From contig JACMZG010001908.1 in the NCBI GenBank assembly GCA_018340805.1, forward strand, positions 13,116,644 to 13,180,643: a stretch of 64,000 nucleotides of DNA. Reading direction: 5' to 3'. This document shows positions 51,858-60,218 of the stretch, one piece after another. Origin of the DNA: Microvelia longipes (lineage: Eukaryota > Arthropoda > Insecta > Hemiptera > Veliidae). Position 1 is the first letter of the stretch, and each line of letters begins with the position of its first letter. Position numbers and translations under genes: made by a program. A model generated the notes under the pieces. The model saw only the letters and a list, made by a program, of their open reading frames with translations, was not told the DNA's origin and made no database searches.

Positions 51858-54800
51858 TATAATAATAATAATAAAATAATAATAATAATAATAAATAACA
51901 ATATAAAAATAAAACAATTAAATAATAACATACAAACAATAAATAAAACACAAATTATAATAATATAACATAAAAACAATATTTTTAGACAATTCACAAA
52001 TATAAAGAGTAAAAAAACATCACCTCTTTGCGGCGCAAGGCTAATGCCTTAAAGTGAAGAGTACATTTCCACTACAAGCACACATACTTCTTTAAAAAAA
52101 AAAAATACATTAAAAAAACACACATGCAGTTAAAAAAAGGCTTCTATATATTTATATTTCTATAAAATTTATTTTACTTTTATTTTATCTATTAAGCCTA
52201 TATATTTTATCTTTTCCACTAATTATTTGCATCTATTCATTATTATTTTTTTTTATCTTGAATTTTAAATATAGGTTTATATTTTAGTTTTAAAGAAGTT
52301 TGTTGCCATTATAATTTTATATTAAATAAAGGAAATATTGTTTAAAAAAAAAAAAAAAAAAAAAAACTATACCAAGCTACAACAATAACGATATTTATTT
52401 TACCACTCAACACTTTACTTTCTTATCTCCTACATGGATGGGGAAGCATTGTAACTGTAACACACATTATTCATTAAACGTCTATTAATTCATAATTCTA
52501 ATTCAATTCATTCTGTATATTTGTAGACGTGTAAAGTTAGAAGTTTAAAAAATATATAACTTTTCTTCATTTAACCACACCCATAAAGGAAAAGAATTGT
52601 GTTTTCCACAAAAAATTTGAAACAGAGATTTTAACTAGATCATCTATTTCAGGTGGTTTAAGGACCTTCTGAGTGGTTTTTACCAAGTTATCTGACCGTA
52701 TAACTTGTTGTGTCTTTTATGTAGGACTCAGGTAAGTAAAATTATGGGAATCTTTATCAGGACCTGCACAGTACTCTGGTCCACAATAAGAACCCAGCCG
52801 CCTAAGAACTATAGCCTAGCCATTATAAAAATCAACTATTGTTGAAAAAGTCAACAATAATGGAACAAGCTAGGAAACTTGCCTCTATGAAGGCTTTATC
52901 CTATTAAAATAAGTGTAATTTTCAGATGAAAATTATCTAAAAGAATCTTACCACAACATCCTCTAGTGGTTATCCTTACAACTGTAACAGGGTAAGGCCT
53001 AAGTAGATTAACCTGCCACCATGGTGAAACCTCTCTCTGTGTTTCAGTACACTTCCTACCATCATGTACAGTGGTCTTGTCCCCATCGTTGGCATTACTA
53101 GCAGCTCCTCCTCGCAGAGATGTACTTTGGTTGGCCGGCCTGTGCAAGGCGATGTTTGTGCCTAATCAGAAAAATACAAGTATAAATAGACAAACAATAC
53201 AGACAGATGAACAGGGTTTCACTAACCTTCTGCTAACTTAAAAAAAATTTCAGATCCCCGCATTTTTTCTTTAAAACACCTTTTTACAATGGGGTTGGAA
53301 TAACTTGAACTGATATCATTTGATACTATCGAGTTTTGCAAAACATGAATAGTTGACACAATATAATTGTGCGAGAGACACCTAGGAAATGTAACAAGCA
53401 AAATGCAATCTACATCTGGGAACTGTTCCATCATTCGACATTCGTCATCATTGATGGCTCGACATAATGTCATGTCCCACTCTGTTTCGTTACGTCTAAC
53501 TCATCAGGGCGCCAACAGAGCCTGAACTCACTCTAACCTTCAATCAAAATTAATGTGAAATATTTACCAGAGACAAGCAATGCTCTCTTACCGCCATCAT
53601 GCTTGGCAAGCAAAACATATATTATTTAATACTACAGAGTTTTGCAAAACATGAATAGTTGAGACATATTGTCTCAACAATTATATTAATTGTGCGAGAG
53701 ACACCTAGGAAATGTAACAAGTCAATAGTCGATTCTACTCAACTGCAAGCTCAAGTATAGTGGAATACAATTTGTTTTAATATACCTAGTGTATCTATAT
53801 GTGTTGGAATAGCCAAATATCTCGAGAACTAGAGTAGATAAAAACTTCGAACCTTAGGAAGCCGTTAGGGACTATAAATGAGCAGATGCACATGATGCAA
53901 TTTTATAGGAAATTCGCTCGATTTACGATGGAGAGAATGAACAGCAAAGTAAAACAAGAGTCTAGCCCGCAACTGTGCAAGGAAAAAAATATTATGTTTT
54001 GACCCAGGTTTAATGTAAATGTTGGGGATTATTTAAACTTGCAATGTGAGTTTAATCTATTAAATGATTTATTGTTTTAATTTAGTATGTAGAGAACCTA
54101 TATAAAAATATTTGTTCTGTTTAGGCACTCTATTATTGTATTAAGTAAATCGATACATAAAGGGCCAAATGTATTAATGACTTATACATGTTACCATCGG
54201 TTTGACTGACAAATTAATTAGATATTAAGCCTTAATTGTGTACATAAATTATTCATAAGTTATAATTTCAGCAGACAAATATTTTGTTTATAATATAGAG
54301 TTAATCTTAATTATAATGTATTTTTAGGTATTACAACTTCGAAAGAAATAGAAACTTGCTAAAAAGAACTCAAGATCTTTATAATAATTAATTTTATCAT
54401 TAAGAATAACTTATTCATTTCTGAGTCACTTTAAATCCATTAAAAATCGGATACGGGGTACCTCGGAACTTTTCCTCGGATTCACTTCGCTCAGCCTCTC
54501 TAATTTGGACTCGCTTCGCTCGTCCTCAAAATATACAATTCACACAAATGTACTACAGCACTTTTTCGGACTCGCTTTGCTCGTCCTCAGATAGTAAATA
54601 CATTAGTTTTATTCCCAGCGGTAACCTATCCAGGCACTGATACTGCTAAACTTTTATAATCTAACAAAACCCGTAGATATTCTTGCCTTATTGAAACGAA
54701 ATTTGGTATATTTATATTTGTACCAATTGGTAGATGTATGAGTTGAAATTTATTTCAACTCCATTACATTATTCCTCCATTTTGACTTTTCCTCATTTTT

Positions 54801-56013
54801 TTAAGATAGTAACCCTATCTAAAAAGCATTTATTTTATCACACGTCCCTTTTAAAATATTTTCCTCATTTATGCCGTAGGTGTATTCATATGTTTCAGTT
54901 GTTTTTAAGACCTCCTGAGTAGTTTTCGCAAAGGTTTTTGTCTGTATGTGTGTCTATTATATTATCACTGTTGATCCTAGTGTATTTATACTAGAGAGTT
55001 AAAAAATTGGTAGAAAAATCTACATTTATTTCTAGTTTTGATATCCGAATTTAATTTTATAAACAAATTTTACCGACAATAATGCATTTTACAAATGCAT
55101 AAAACACAGAGAATGTTCGGATCAAGTTAAATTTGTCACGCATGTAGTCCTATATAAGACCAAACCACTGAAACTGCCAGTTGAACTGATAGAACTGCCA
55201 AGTTCCAGCTAATTATTTGTATTAGATACTTTAAAAAAATAGATATTATGTATTGACTTAAAATTTGAAATGAGTGTATTCCTCCTTTATAATATAAAAA
55301 ATCGGGTACGGGGTACCTCGGAACTTTTCCTCATTACATGAGATTCGCTACCCTCATCCTCCCTGCTTCGGACTCGCTTCGCTCGCCCTCAGAAATACAG
55401 TTCGCCAAATTTATACTGCAACATGCCTTTGGACTCGCTTTACTCGTCTTAAGATAGAAAAATGCATCCCTATCATTCTCAGCGGTCAGCTATATAGCAG
55501 TGACCACGCTCAATGCTCCTTAATTTTTATAATAGTCTCTGGCTTTACTTTTAAGACTGGATTTAAATTCTATGACTAAAATAAGATCTTTCATCATTAA
55601 ATAACTTCTAATCCATGGGGAGAGAAAAATGTCCCAAAATATAAAAAGTTCTTGTTTTTAACCATAAATATAAATACTGTGGATAACCATAAATTTTTGA
55701 ATATTTTCTAATTTATTCTATTACATCTAAACTAATAGCCTACTACAAAACTAAAAACATGGAATGTCATGAATCAAATTACATTGAAACACATTTAATG
55801 TTTATACGTATGTTAATACAAATGCATATATTAAAGACTTTGGACTAAGGGAGAGGTTAAGGTCGAGAGGTCAAAGGGCCAGCAGGTACCCCCTCTGTGC
55901 CATAAGTACTATGTTCCTTTTAGCGAATTTCCTTTGGAAATTCGCCTAATGGGATAGGCGTCATGGCGGAATTCGAACCTCGGACCACGACACAAATCCG
56001 TTCAGAGACTTTA

Positions 56014-56048
<35 letters not shown>

Positions 56049-56074
56049 TATATATATATATATATAATATAATA

Positions 56075-56158
<84 letters not shown>

Positions 56159-57737
56159 ATATATATACATATATATGTATATATATATATATACATATAT
56201 GTATTTCTAGACACTTTCTTGTAACACTCTATCTTTCGAACGGATTAATATTTTTTAACCATACTTGGTACAAAAATCAACCTCGGGAGGACACGAACCC
56301 TATTGAAAACAAGGTTTTTTGACGACATTAACCCGGTTTGCTGAGTAGGCGAAATTTTCAAAAAATCGGCAAAATTCAGGGTTAATATTTTTTGCCGCGA
56401 AAAAGGTCAATATTTTTGTTTTTTGAGACGCTACATCGAATAAAACCGGTCCGAAGTCGATACGACCACTCTAAGAGACCTAAAAATCGAAAAAACCATT
56501 GTAAATTACCGAAAACCAAAATTTAGGTCGATAAAAAATAAATTTCGAGTAGGGTGTCGTTTTCTATGTAATTTTGGGCGCTGAATCGAATGAAACCGGT
56601 CCGAAGTCGATACGACCACTTTAAGATACCAAAAAGTCGAAAAAACCATAAAAATTACAGAAACCAAAATTACGGTCGTTGAAAATAAATTTCGAGTAGG
56701 GTGTCGTTTTCAATGTTTTTTGGGCCTCTGAGATGATTGCCAGTGGTCCGGAGTCAATACGACCACTCAAACTCAGGGTACCTGGGTTCACATCCTGGAA
56801 GGGTCGATCATTTTTTATCGGTTTTTTTTTACTTAATATAAGTTTACAACTAGAAAATAATTCTGGCGCGGTGGTCCGCATGTCGGGCGAATTTCCTTTG
56901 GATGCGTGTTCCGTGCTTTTTACATTATATAAGTTTACAACTACTAAATAAATAATTCCGGCGCGGTGGTCCGCTGTCGGGCGAATTTCATGTAGAATGC
57001 GTGTTTCCGTGCTAAACAACCCATTTCTTGCTTATGCAAGAACCATGCCCATTGCGTGGTTCCGGTACATGCTTTAGAACCTAAGCAGTTACTCAATTGT
57101 CTGTATTTTTCAAAGGAAATGCGCTAAAACCTTTAAAGATGACTGACTAAGCCTAAATATAAGTAACTTACCTTTAAACTAGTGCAAATAATAGAGCGTA
57201 CTTCTAATTTTAGAGGCATAGTTTTGTACAACCAACTGGATAATTAATTATGCGCATTTCCTTTGAAAAATACAGACCAAATGAGTTACGAGCAGTGCTT
57301 GACAATTGAGTAACTGCTTAGGTTCTAAAGCATGATCCGGATCTTAAGCAAGAAATGAGTTGTTAAGCACGGAAACACGCATTCTACATGAAATTCGCCC
57401 GACAGCGGACCACCGCGCCGGAATTATTTATTTAGTAGTTGTAAACTTATATAATGTAAAAAGCACGGAAACACGCATCCAAAGGAAATTCGCCCGACAT
57501 GCGGACCACCGCGCCAGAATTTTTTTTCTTTAGGTCCCCCATCTCAGAGAGAACACTTCATAGCAAACTAATTTAAACCATCTCCACCGGTTAAAATTAA
57601 TTTAATTTTTAAACAAGTATAATTTACATAACACCCAAAATAAACAATTACATTTTTTTACTCCTCTCATACATATACACTTAAATATATATAAAACTAT
57701 AATATATATATATATTATTATATATATATATATATAT

Positions 57738-57771
<34 letters not shown>

Positions 57772-59710
57772 ATATATATATCTATATATATATATACACC
57801 TTTCGTTTATTCCCTGTCTATTTATAACAAATTTGTTACTTCACTTCATTAAGCACAGAGAGGGGAAAGCGAACAGTTGTGTGCTCATTAGAGCATTGTT
57901 TGTTTATTGTAACGCTTAATATAAAAACATATATATTCAAATAAAATACTTTGAAAGAACAATTAAAAGGAGTAAAAAAAAGAAAAAAATCGGGTACGGT
58001 GTACCTCAGAACTTTTCCTCACTGCATCTACGCTCATCATTTACTACGTACACACAGCGTATTTAACAGGTGATCGTATTGCATATTTATGCAATACGAT
58101 CAACTAACTTCACGGTTCTTACAGCGTCTTAGTTTAGTCGATCCAGTAACGTGATAACTGATCCTACCAAAACATCGCGTCTTTTATAGTGAAGGTTCAC
58201 TTTTGGTTATAAGAAAGTTTAAATAAAAATCTATTTAATTAAATAGTGATTCCTTTGCATAATAATAATGTTAAATTAAAAAAAATAATATTCCAAAAGT
58301 TATTTGATCAAAACGGTAATATTGAAGTGAAATAAAAGTTCTACGAGAAGGTTATCTGTTAAATACGATCGTCTCTAAAGGTACATACAGAGTATCGGGG
58401 GATCCATCTAGATTCCATCTTCCTAGTTTTAGCGTATGCGTTCGGATCCCTTCCGCATGGTTCATACAGCTAATATTACCGTATTGAGAGATCGTATCCA
58501 ATACGATCCGCGAATCTAGAAGTGTGTGTGAACGTACTAATTAACTACTTTGGACGCGTACCGCCAGCAGTTCGCGGTAAAATCTGATACTTTAAGTCAT
58601 GGAGATATATCACTAGAGGGGCCCTATTGGTTCAAAACATCGGAAAAATAACCACACCTTCTATAATCAAATAAATATAACAAAATTACAGTGACTTATA
58701 CAGTAGATCGTTACAAATTACAAACAATGTGCAGTAAGCCAAAAACAATTGATTTATTATAACCTTAACTCACTCTTAAAAGAGGTTTTAAAGAGGTTAC
58801 ACAGAGCCTCTGAGAGCCCCAAAATGATGTTTCAGGACTGTTAATGTATTAAGATAGGCTATGCTCCCTCTAGTATATATCTCTAAATAAATGTATGAAA
58901 ATCAAGAAGTAAAAATGAAAAAAGATAAAGAAGATAAATAATAGCGGATTTTCATATTTTTAAGGCAGGAGGGTCTCTTGTTAAATACTTTTTAAGTGTG
59001 ACGCTATATTGATTTTCTGTGTTATATTATATTATATATTATATTATATATATATTCCCAAAATCTAATAAGATTTTCCTCTTATAGGACTTGTTTTTTG
59101 CCAAGTTTCATTCTAAATCAAAACTATATTGAACTAATACTATATTGAAACCAAATTATATTGTTCTGTAAAATTCGCAATTAGGAAGGTTTTGTGTGAA
59201 AATTAGTTCCGAAAAGAGCAAAATTACACCTAATAGATTTCTTTTGGTACAAAATACCACTAGATCTTTCTTACATTTAGGAGTAAAGCCAGAGAAATGA
59301 ACTTAACCCACCTATTCAATCTAAAGCAACATAAAGAAGCATCATTCTCTCTCTATTCGAGCTAATGAACTCTCACTGAGTTGAACAGAAGCGTAACGGA
59401 CAAGCACCAAGCATTACACACCGGGAAAATATATTCTACTCTTTCAATTCAAAGAACTTGGAAGAAAGAAAAGTTTTTATACCTTGGTATTCCACAATTC
59501 TTCTTTCACGTTGATATGATATGGTTTTTTTTCAAAACCTTTTGATATTATAGGTCCTAAAAGAGATCTTTTATATTTTTTTCTAGAATCATTTAGATTA
59601 AAAAAAACTTTTTTTTTCTATATGATAAGGGATGCGTTATCTCTCTGCAGGTGTAGAACTCAGCGCTTTACGCCGAAGCCCTGACTGCTCCTTTCCAAAG
59701 AAAAAGATGA

Positions 59711-59755
<45 letters not shown>

Positions 59756-59781
59756 TATATATATTATATAATACATATATA

Positions 59782-59827
<46 letters not shown>

Positions 59828-59832
59828 ATATA

Positions 59833-59863
<31 letters not shown>

Positions 59864-60218
59864 TTTATATATTTATATATATATATAGTTATTTATATAT
59901 TTTAATGTTTATATAGGGAGCAGGCTGCTAAAGCCCACCCTAGATTTTTTACCTAGATCGCCTACGGCTTTAAAACAATGAGGCAAAAATATGGTATTTA
60001 TTAATATTAATTAAATAATCTTAAAGAAATATTAATTAAAAAATCTTGTATCTAAATACTGAGACGTAAAACTTGATGTCAAAAAGCAGTGTTTCCTTTC
60101 CTGTTTTGATATACAAATCGAAATTGATTTTGAGTAAATAGTTAATGAAATACACTCACCACAAAATGGTAAATCTCCTTGCCATTTTCCATTTGGTTGA
60201 CATATTGATATAGCTGAC
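23427..60218 (-). CDS. fw: Furrowed-like selectin-type adhesion protein (F-type lectin, C-type lectin, CCP modules, TM); 19 exons, 5' end missing
   Basis: Nineteen exons join in frame to about 1040 residues plus a stop. Order: half CCP (1-20), F-type lectin/FTP domain (about 20-162), C-type lectin domain (162-309), ten CCP modules (309-923), transmembrane helix (about 935-957) and cytoplasmic tail (to 1040). Most introns are phase 1, so modules are bounded by symmetrical 1-1 exons, the classic exon-shuffling pattern. This set and order is that of Drosophila Furrowed, a membrane protein needed for eye and bristle development and reported to work in planar cell polarity. The product should be a type I surface glycoprotein; many N-x-S/T sites are present. 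Signal peptide and the first half of the first CCP were not found. Introns reach about 7 kb and are full of mobile elements. Confidence 0.9.
23830..23975. repeat. minisatellite, 22-bp unit
   Basis: Five to six copies of TTATTATGCAAGTCATAAAATC, one shortened. It lies in the last fw intron. Confidence 0.92.
24283..24391 (-). CDS. fw: fw exon: juxtamembrane segment and transmembrane helix
   Basis: This reads [11 protein letters not shown] and then a 24-residue hydrophobic helix [24 protein letters not shown], ending IRL. Phase 1 in, phase 2 out, with acceptor TGTTTAG and donor GTAAGC. The glycine-rich first half (GxGxG) could support helix packing. Confidence 0.88.
25176..25250 (+). mobile_element. 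5S-rRNA-derived repeat (SINE3-like core)
   Basis: AAGCTAAGCAGCACTGAA and GTCTGGATGGGTGACC follow the internal promoter region of 5S rRNA (the latter matches the C box). The core sits inside a longer dispersed element whose 3' end reads GAGGTACCC...CCCATTTTT (about 25340-25365). Confidence 0.72.
25725..26115 (-). mobile_element. same dispersed repeat, inverse orientation, without the 5S part
   Basis: It begins AAAAAATCGGGTACGAGGTA and goes straight to the CGCGTTTTATGATTTTTC and GACGTCATAA blocks present at 46740-46860 in the inverse orientation. The 5S-like middle has been deleted. Confidence 0.65.
26169..26348 (-). CDS. fw: fw exon: CCP module 10 (membrane-proximal)
   Basis: This reads [37 protein letters not shown] and SWSGEQPLC. 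Phase 1-1. It is the last extracellular module before the transmembrane exon. Confidence 0.9.
26770..26840 (+). mobile_element. 5S-rRNA-derived repeat, second copy
   Basis: AAAAGTTAAGCAGCATCAAG and TCAGTGCCTGGATGGGTAA follow 5S rRNA as at 25176. The same 3' end (AAGGTACCCTGTACCCGG) occurs at about 26977-26994. Confidence 0.7.
27240..27413 (-). CDS. fw: fw exon: CCP module 9
   Basis: This reads [34 protein letters not shown] and [10 protein letters not shown]. Phase 1-1. Confidence 0.9.
27923..28102 (-). CDS. fw: fw exon: CCP module 8
   Basis: This reads [36 protein letters not shown] and [10 protein letters not shown]. Sequons NAT and NGT are present. Phase 1-1. Confidence 0.9.
29842..29930 (-). 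CDS. fw: fw exon: CCP module 7, second part
   Basis: This reads [20 protein letters not shown] and [10 protein letters not shown]. Entry in phase 2 matches the previous exon, exit is phase 1. Acceptor TTGTTAG, donor GTGAGT. Confidence 0.86.
30480..31110. repeat. complex repeat region with CTCC(T)TGGGAG hairpins
   Basis: Several short palindromes (ACTCCCAAGGAGT-like) at 30505-30600 and three to four ~45-bp units at 30940-31090 with CTCGGCTTCGCCTCGGGAGT. Between them are two copies of (C)AAATTTATAAGNGGG. It is non-coding. Confidence 0.6.
31302..31390 (+). mobile_element. solo arm of the hammerhead-bearing foldback family
   Basis: GGCACTGATGA-T, hairpin GATC-GAGC-GATC, then AAAAGCCGGCTCTG, followed by TTTTGTGGAGAGATTTTGG, the same outer sequence as 11690-11715. 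The GAAA box has become AAAA. Only one arm is present. Confidence 0.7.
31454..31601 (-). CDS. fw: fw exon: CCP module 7, first part, with an unusually long insert
   Basis: This reads [19 protein letters not shown], followed by an insert of about 25 residues ([20 protein letters not shown]) before KIGALVKY. Exit phase is 2. The module is completed by 29930-29842. Confidence 0.85.
33185..33364 (-). CDS. fw: fw exon: CCP module 6
   Basis: This reads [37 protein letters not shown] and QWSESLPRC. Phase 1-1; acceptor TTTTACAG, donor GTAATA. Confidence 0.9.
33683..34159 (+). mobile_element. hAT-like MITE family 1 copy, interrupted by a hairpin
   Basis: Ends match 43451-43788 (ATAGAGATATATACTAGA... 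to ...CTCTAGTAATTATATCTCTAT). A long palindrome (33944-34060) sits inside. It lies in the intron between fw CCP 5 and CCP 6. Confidence 0.8.
33944..34060. repeat. hairpin with ~55-bp arms inside a MITE
   Basis: ATAATAAATACAACACTATA ... CTTGGTCC and its inverse are nearly exact around a 3-5 bp loop. The sequence ACTTTTTTGATGTTTCA is present on both sides (33928-33944 and about 34103-34120), as though duplicated on insertion. Confidence 0.85.
34221..34674. mobile_element. hAT-like MITE family 2, second copy
   Basis: Terminal CAAAGAGACTAA and its inverse; 8-bp target duplication ATTAAACA at 34213-34220 and 34675-34682. About 454 bp, non-coding, 38 bp from the donor of fw CCP 5. Confidence 0.9.
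34713..34886 (-). CDS. fw: fw exon: CCP module 5
   Basis: This reads [36 protein letters not shown] and [10 protein letters not shown]. Phase 1-1. Its donor lies only 31 bp from the target-site duplication of a hAT-like MITE (34221-34674). Confidence 0.9.
34951..35170. repeat. three tandem ~75-bp repeats
   Basis: Units share GAAGAATGTCTTCAGCATGT, TTCATCAAAGAGATTCTAAG and AAAACATGT. It lies in the intron before fw CCP 5. Confidence 0.88.
35442..35682 (-). CDS. fw: fw exon: end of CCP 3 and all of CCP 4
   Basis: This reads [17 protein letters not shown], finishing CCP 3, then [19 protein letters not shown] through [19 protein letters not shown] and TWQPTPPSC for CCP 4. No intron separates the two modules here, unlike the other CCP junctions. 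Confidence 0.9.
35775..35955. repeat. minisatellite, ~27-bp unit
   Basis: About six copies of ACACCAACCACAATACATCA followed by CATTTATCT. It lies in the fw intron splitting CCP 3. Confidence 0.88.
36155..36273 (-). CDS. fw: fw exon: CCP module 3, first part
   Basis: This reads [18 protein letters not shown] and [13 protein letters not shown]. It exits in phase 0, one of the few non-phase-1 introns in the gene, splitting CCP 3 between its second and third cysteines. The next exon completes the module. Confidence 0.87.
37211..37404. repeat. foldback, ~87-bp arms, followed by an AT array
   Basis: AAGTTTCATTTCGATCCAAC through GTTCGAAAGTTATTGTGTCC and its inverse. Each arm has a smaller palindrome TGTGTCCTACA...TGTAGGACACA. 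An (AT)n array fills 37405-37499. Confidence 0.85.
37405..37499. repeat. (AT)n array
   Basis: Almost pure AT following the foldback. Confidence 0.95.
37745..37924 (-). CDS. fw: fw exon: CCP module 2
   Basis: A complete [45 protein letters not shown]. Phase 1-1. It has two N-glycosylation sequons (NYT, NGT). Confidence 0.9.
38607..38650 (-). pseudogene. partial duplicate of fw CCP 1 exon 3' half (diverged)
   Basis: The block TTCCAGACCAGAATCCATCT and following bases match the genuine exon at 39190-39245 and the other copy at 39104-39150. The donor region is not conserved. Confidence 0.7.
39094..39150 (-). pseudogene. partial duplicate of fw CCP 1 exon 3' half with donor site
   Basis: The minus strand repeats the last ~55 bp of exon 39363-39187 ([17 protein letters not shown]), including the splice donor GTAAGT. 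A TTAG acceptor-like dinucleotide lies just before the copied part. It could act as a decoy or alternative exon. Confidence 0.75.
39187..39363 (-). CDS. fw: fw exon: CCP module 1
   Basis: This encodes a complete CCP starting [17 protein letters not shown], with [17 protein letters not shown] and PPSC. Four cysteines and the invariant Trp are present. Phase 1-1. Two degraded partial copies of its 3' half lie just downstream at 39094-39150 and 38607-38650. Confidence 0.9.
39525..40960 (-). pseudogene. LINE relic: reverse transcriptase palm and C-terminal region
   Basis: Three minus-strand pieces in order encode [18 protein letters not shown], the catalytic box SFADDTTL, then [13 protein letters not shown] and [11 protein letters not shown], closing with [20 protein letters not shown]. 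These are RT motifs and the downstream thumb region of a jockey-like element. The 5' half and endonuclease are missing, and the frame is broken at about 40590 and 40370. The 3' tail is a GAATTT-like repeat near 39515-39535. Confidence 0.88.
42319..42468 (-). CDS. fw: fw exon: C-type lectin domain, carbohydrate/calcium site part
   Basis: This 150-bp exon reads [20 protein letters not shown], then WLWNDVGC and HWICQY. The QPN tripeptide occupies the place of the EPN (mannose) or QPD (galactose) motif, and WND supplies the second calcium-site element. Both disulfide partners are present. The long loop therefore looks able to bind calcium; sugar specificity cannot be read with certainty from QPN. 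Confidence 0.9.
42655..42780 (+). mobile_element. 5'-truncated LINE 3' end with stem-loop and poly-A
   Basis: A 40-bp hairpin (42669-42708, arms CCTCTCTGC/GCAGAGAGG) is followed by AATAAAGGTATTTAAAATAA and an A-run. The same layout ends the LINE at 49640-52367. Confidence 0.65.
43451..43788 (+). mobile_element. hAT-like MITE family 1, intact copy
   Basis: Ends CATAGAGATATATACTAGAG and the inverse of CTCTAGTAATATATCTCTATG. Flanked by CCTTTTTA at 43443-43450 and 43789-43796, an 8-bp target duplication. 338 bp, non-coding. Confidence 0.9.
44951..45241 (-). CDS. fw: fw exon: C-type lectin domain, N-terminal two thirds
   Basis: This 291-bp exon carries RTCYEFN, a [20 protein letters not shown] segment, the helix [11 protein letters not shown] and the WIGARKEPG...WKWVNG strand, all standard C-type lectin elements. 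Phase 1-1. It is continued by 42468-42319 to complete the fold. Confidence 0.9.
45353..45780. mobile_element. foldback with ~205-bp arms
   Basis: Arms 45353-45557 and 45574-45780 are inverse complements with small differences, around a 16-bp loop. The left arm (inverse) carries CTGAAGATGGCC...GGCTGAAA, the same layout as the hammerhead-like cores in other foldbacks. It lies in the intron between the F-type and C-type lectin exons. Confidence 0.85.
45860..45982 (-). CDS. fw: fw exon: F-type lectin domain, part 3
   Basis: This 123-bp exon reads [20 protein letters not shown] and ends [18 protein letters not shown], the usual closing strand of FTP domains (LCEVEV/IF). Acceptor TTTGCAG, donor GTATTG, phase 1-1. 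Confidence 0.87.
46560..47265 (+). mobile_element. longest copy of the 5S-containing dispersed repeat
   Basis: About 700 bp: a head with ACCGTAGCTATACAGGAAAA, blocks GACGTCATTAACCCGCAATA and AAACGCGGAAAAATCATGCG, then the 5S-like core at 47095-47150 (AGCGTGGTCAGTGC, TTTATGGGTGATCGCTGAGA) and the 3' end CGAGGTACACCGTACCCAA. Non-coding; a polymerase III promoter inside a non-coding unit suggests a SINE-like or composite element. Confidence 0.72.
47482..47800 (-). mobile_element. hAT-like MITE family 1 copy
   Basis: It is the inverse of 43451-43788. Target duplication GGTACAAA at 47474-47481 and 47801-47808. Confidence 0.87.
48111..48203 (-). CDS. fw: fw exon: F-type lectin domain, part 2
   Basis: This 93-bp exon reads [20 protein letters not shown] and then [10 protein letters not shown], the middle strands of the FTP fold (LxxxEIRVGN). 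Acceptor ATTGCAG, donor GTAACA, phase 1-1. NSS is a potential N-glycosylation site. Confidence 0.85.
49160..49196 (-). ncRNA. hammerhead ribozyme-like motif, all helices paired
   Basis: Minus strand: helix I CCTG (49196-49193) pairs with CAGG (49163-49160); core CTGATGA (49192-49186); one extra T; helix II GGC-TTTAC-GCC (49184-49174); GAA (49173-49171); palindromic helix III ACCGGT (49170-49165); cleavage expected after C at 49164. It has the type I minimal layout. The palindromic helix III fits a ribozyme that works as a dimer. The extra T between core and helix II is the only departure seen. Confidence 0.6.
49424..49460 (+). ncRNA. decayed hammerhead-like motif, right arm
   Basis: CCTG, CTGATGA and CAGG are intact, but helix II is AGC/ACT and the GAAA box is AAAA. 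The left arm is better preserved. Confidence 0.45.
51765..51905. repeat. (AAT)n microsatellite within the LINE 3' end
   Basis: Trinucleotide ATA/AAT repeat of about 140 bp. Tyr/Ile/Leu-only open frames over it are repeat translation. Confidence 0.95.
52023..52061 (+). other. conserved LINE 3' stem-loop
   Basis: CCTCTTTGCGGCGCAAGGCT and following bases fold back, and the hairpin corresponds in position and sequence to 42669-42708 in another LINE 3' end. 3' stem-loops serve as recognition sites for the reverse transcriptase in some non-LTR elements. Confidence 0.6.
52952..53161 (-). CDS. fw: fw exon: F-type lectin (fucolectin) domain, part 1
   Basis: This 210-bp exon reads [18 protein letters not shown], then NANDGD, HDGRKC, WWQVNL and TTRGCCG. 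These are hallmarks of the F5/8-like FTP fold (NIAL..., the loop ending in a fixed Cys, and the WWQVDL-type strand). Both borders are phase 1. It binds fucose in eel agglutinin; ligand binding here is not shown. Confidence 0.87.
54440..54960 (-). mobile_element. 5S-containing dispersed repeat, inverse copy
   Basis: It begins ATCGGATACGGGGTACCTCG and carries the 5S-like core in inverse (CCCAGCGGTAACCTATCCAG at 54614-54633). It ends in the common head near 54960. Confidence 0.68.
55295..55545 (-). mobile_element. 5S-containing dispersed repeat, partial inverse copy
   Basis: AAATCGGGTACGGGGTACCT at 55300, TCGGACTCGCTTCGCTCG and the inverse 5S-like core at 55480-55535 (CTCAGCGGTCAGC, GACCACGCTCAATGCTCCTT). 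Confidence 0.68.
56010..56205. repeat. (AT)n array
   Basis: About 190 bp of AT with ATACATATATGTAT-type interruptions. Confidence 0.95.
56826..57536. mobile_element. large inverted repeat, ~300-bp arms with internal tandem duplication
   Basis: Arms 56826-57127 and about 57249-57536 are inverse complements. Each arm holds two ~110-bp tandem units with GGCGCGGTGGTCCGC, GTCGGGCGAATTTC and GCGTGTTTCCGTGC. GC content is clearly higher than around it. Related fragments lie at 55920-55990 and 62340-62400. No transposase was found. Confidence 0.85.
57700..57795. repeat. (AT)n array
   Basis: About 95 bp of AT with short TATTATA breaks. Confidence 0.93.
58598..58886 (-). mobile_element. hAT-like MITE family 1 copy
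   Basis: Ends CATGGAGATATATCACTAGA and ...CCTCTAGTATATATCTCT, inverse to 43451-43788, slightly shortened. No clear target duplication. Confidence 0.75.
59716..59890. repeat. (AT)n array
   Basis: About 170 bp of AT; Ile/Tyr-rich frames over it are not genes. Confidence 0.95.
60160..60218 (-). CDS. fw: fw exon: second half of an N-terminal CCP module
   Basis: This 59-bp exon encodes [19 protein letters not shown], the last part of a CCP with the conserved C-x-x-x-G-x-W-x-x-x-x-P-x-C ending. Acceptor TTTTAG and donor GTGAGT are present. It needs an upstream exon supplying the first two cysteines, which I could not locate to the right. Confidence 0.78.

Larger units (their letters stand above)
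49640..52367 (+). pseudogene. LINE relic with reverse transcriptase, 3' stem-loop and poly-A
   Basis: Broken frames give [30 protein letters not shown] and [16 protein letters not shown] (fingers), then a long piece from 50715 to 51644 with [25 protein letters not shown] and [17 protein letters not shown] and [11 protein letters not shown]. The catalytic box reads CDD where jockey-like enzymes normally have ADD. The 3' region holds an (AAT)n array, a hairpin (52023-52061) and a 25-bp A-run at about 52343-52367. At least three frame breaks make it inactive. Confidence 0.88.

Noticed and set aside
51691..51997. Tyr/Leu/Ile-only frames on the minus strand
   Set aside because: They are translations of the (AAT)n array.
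56621..57019. Minus-strand frame of 132 codons
   Set aside because: It overlaps one arm of the large inverted repeat and has no domain features.
59632..59916. Plus-strand frame of 94 codons
   Set aside because: Most of it is the AT array; the first 25 codons have no known similarity that I can see.
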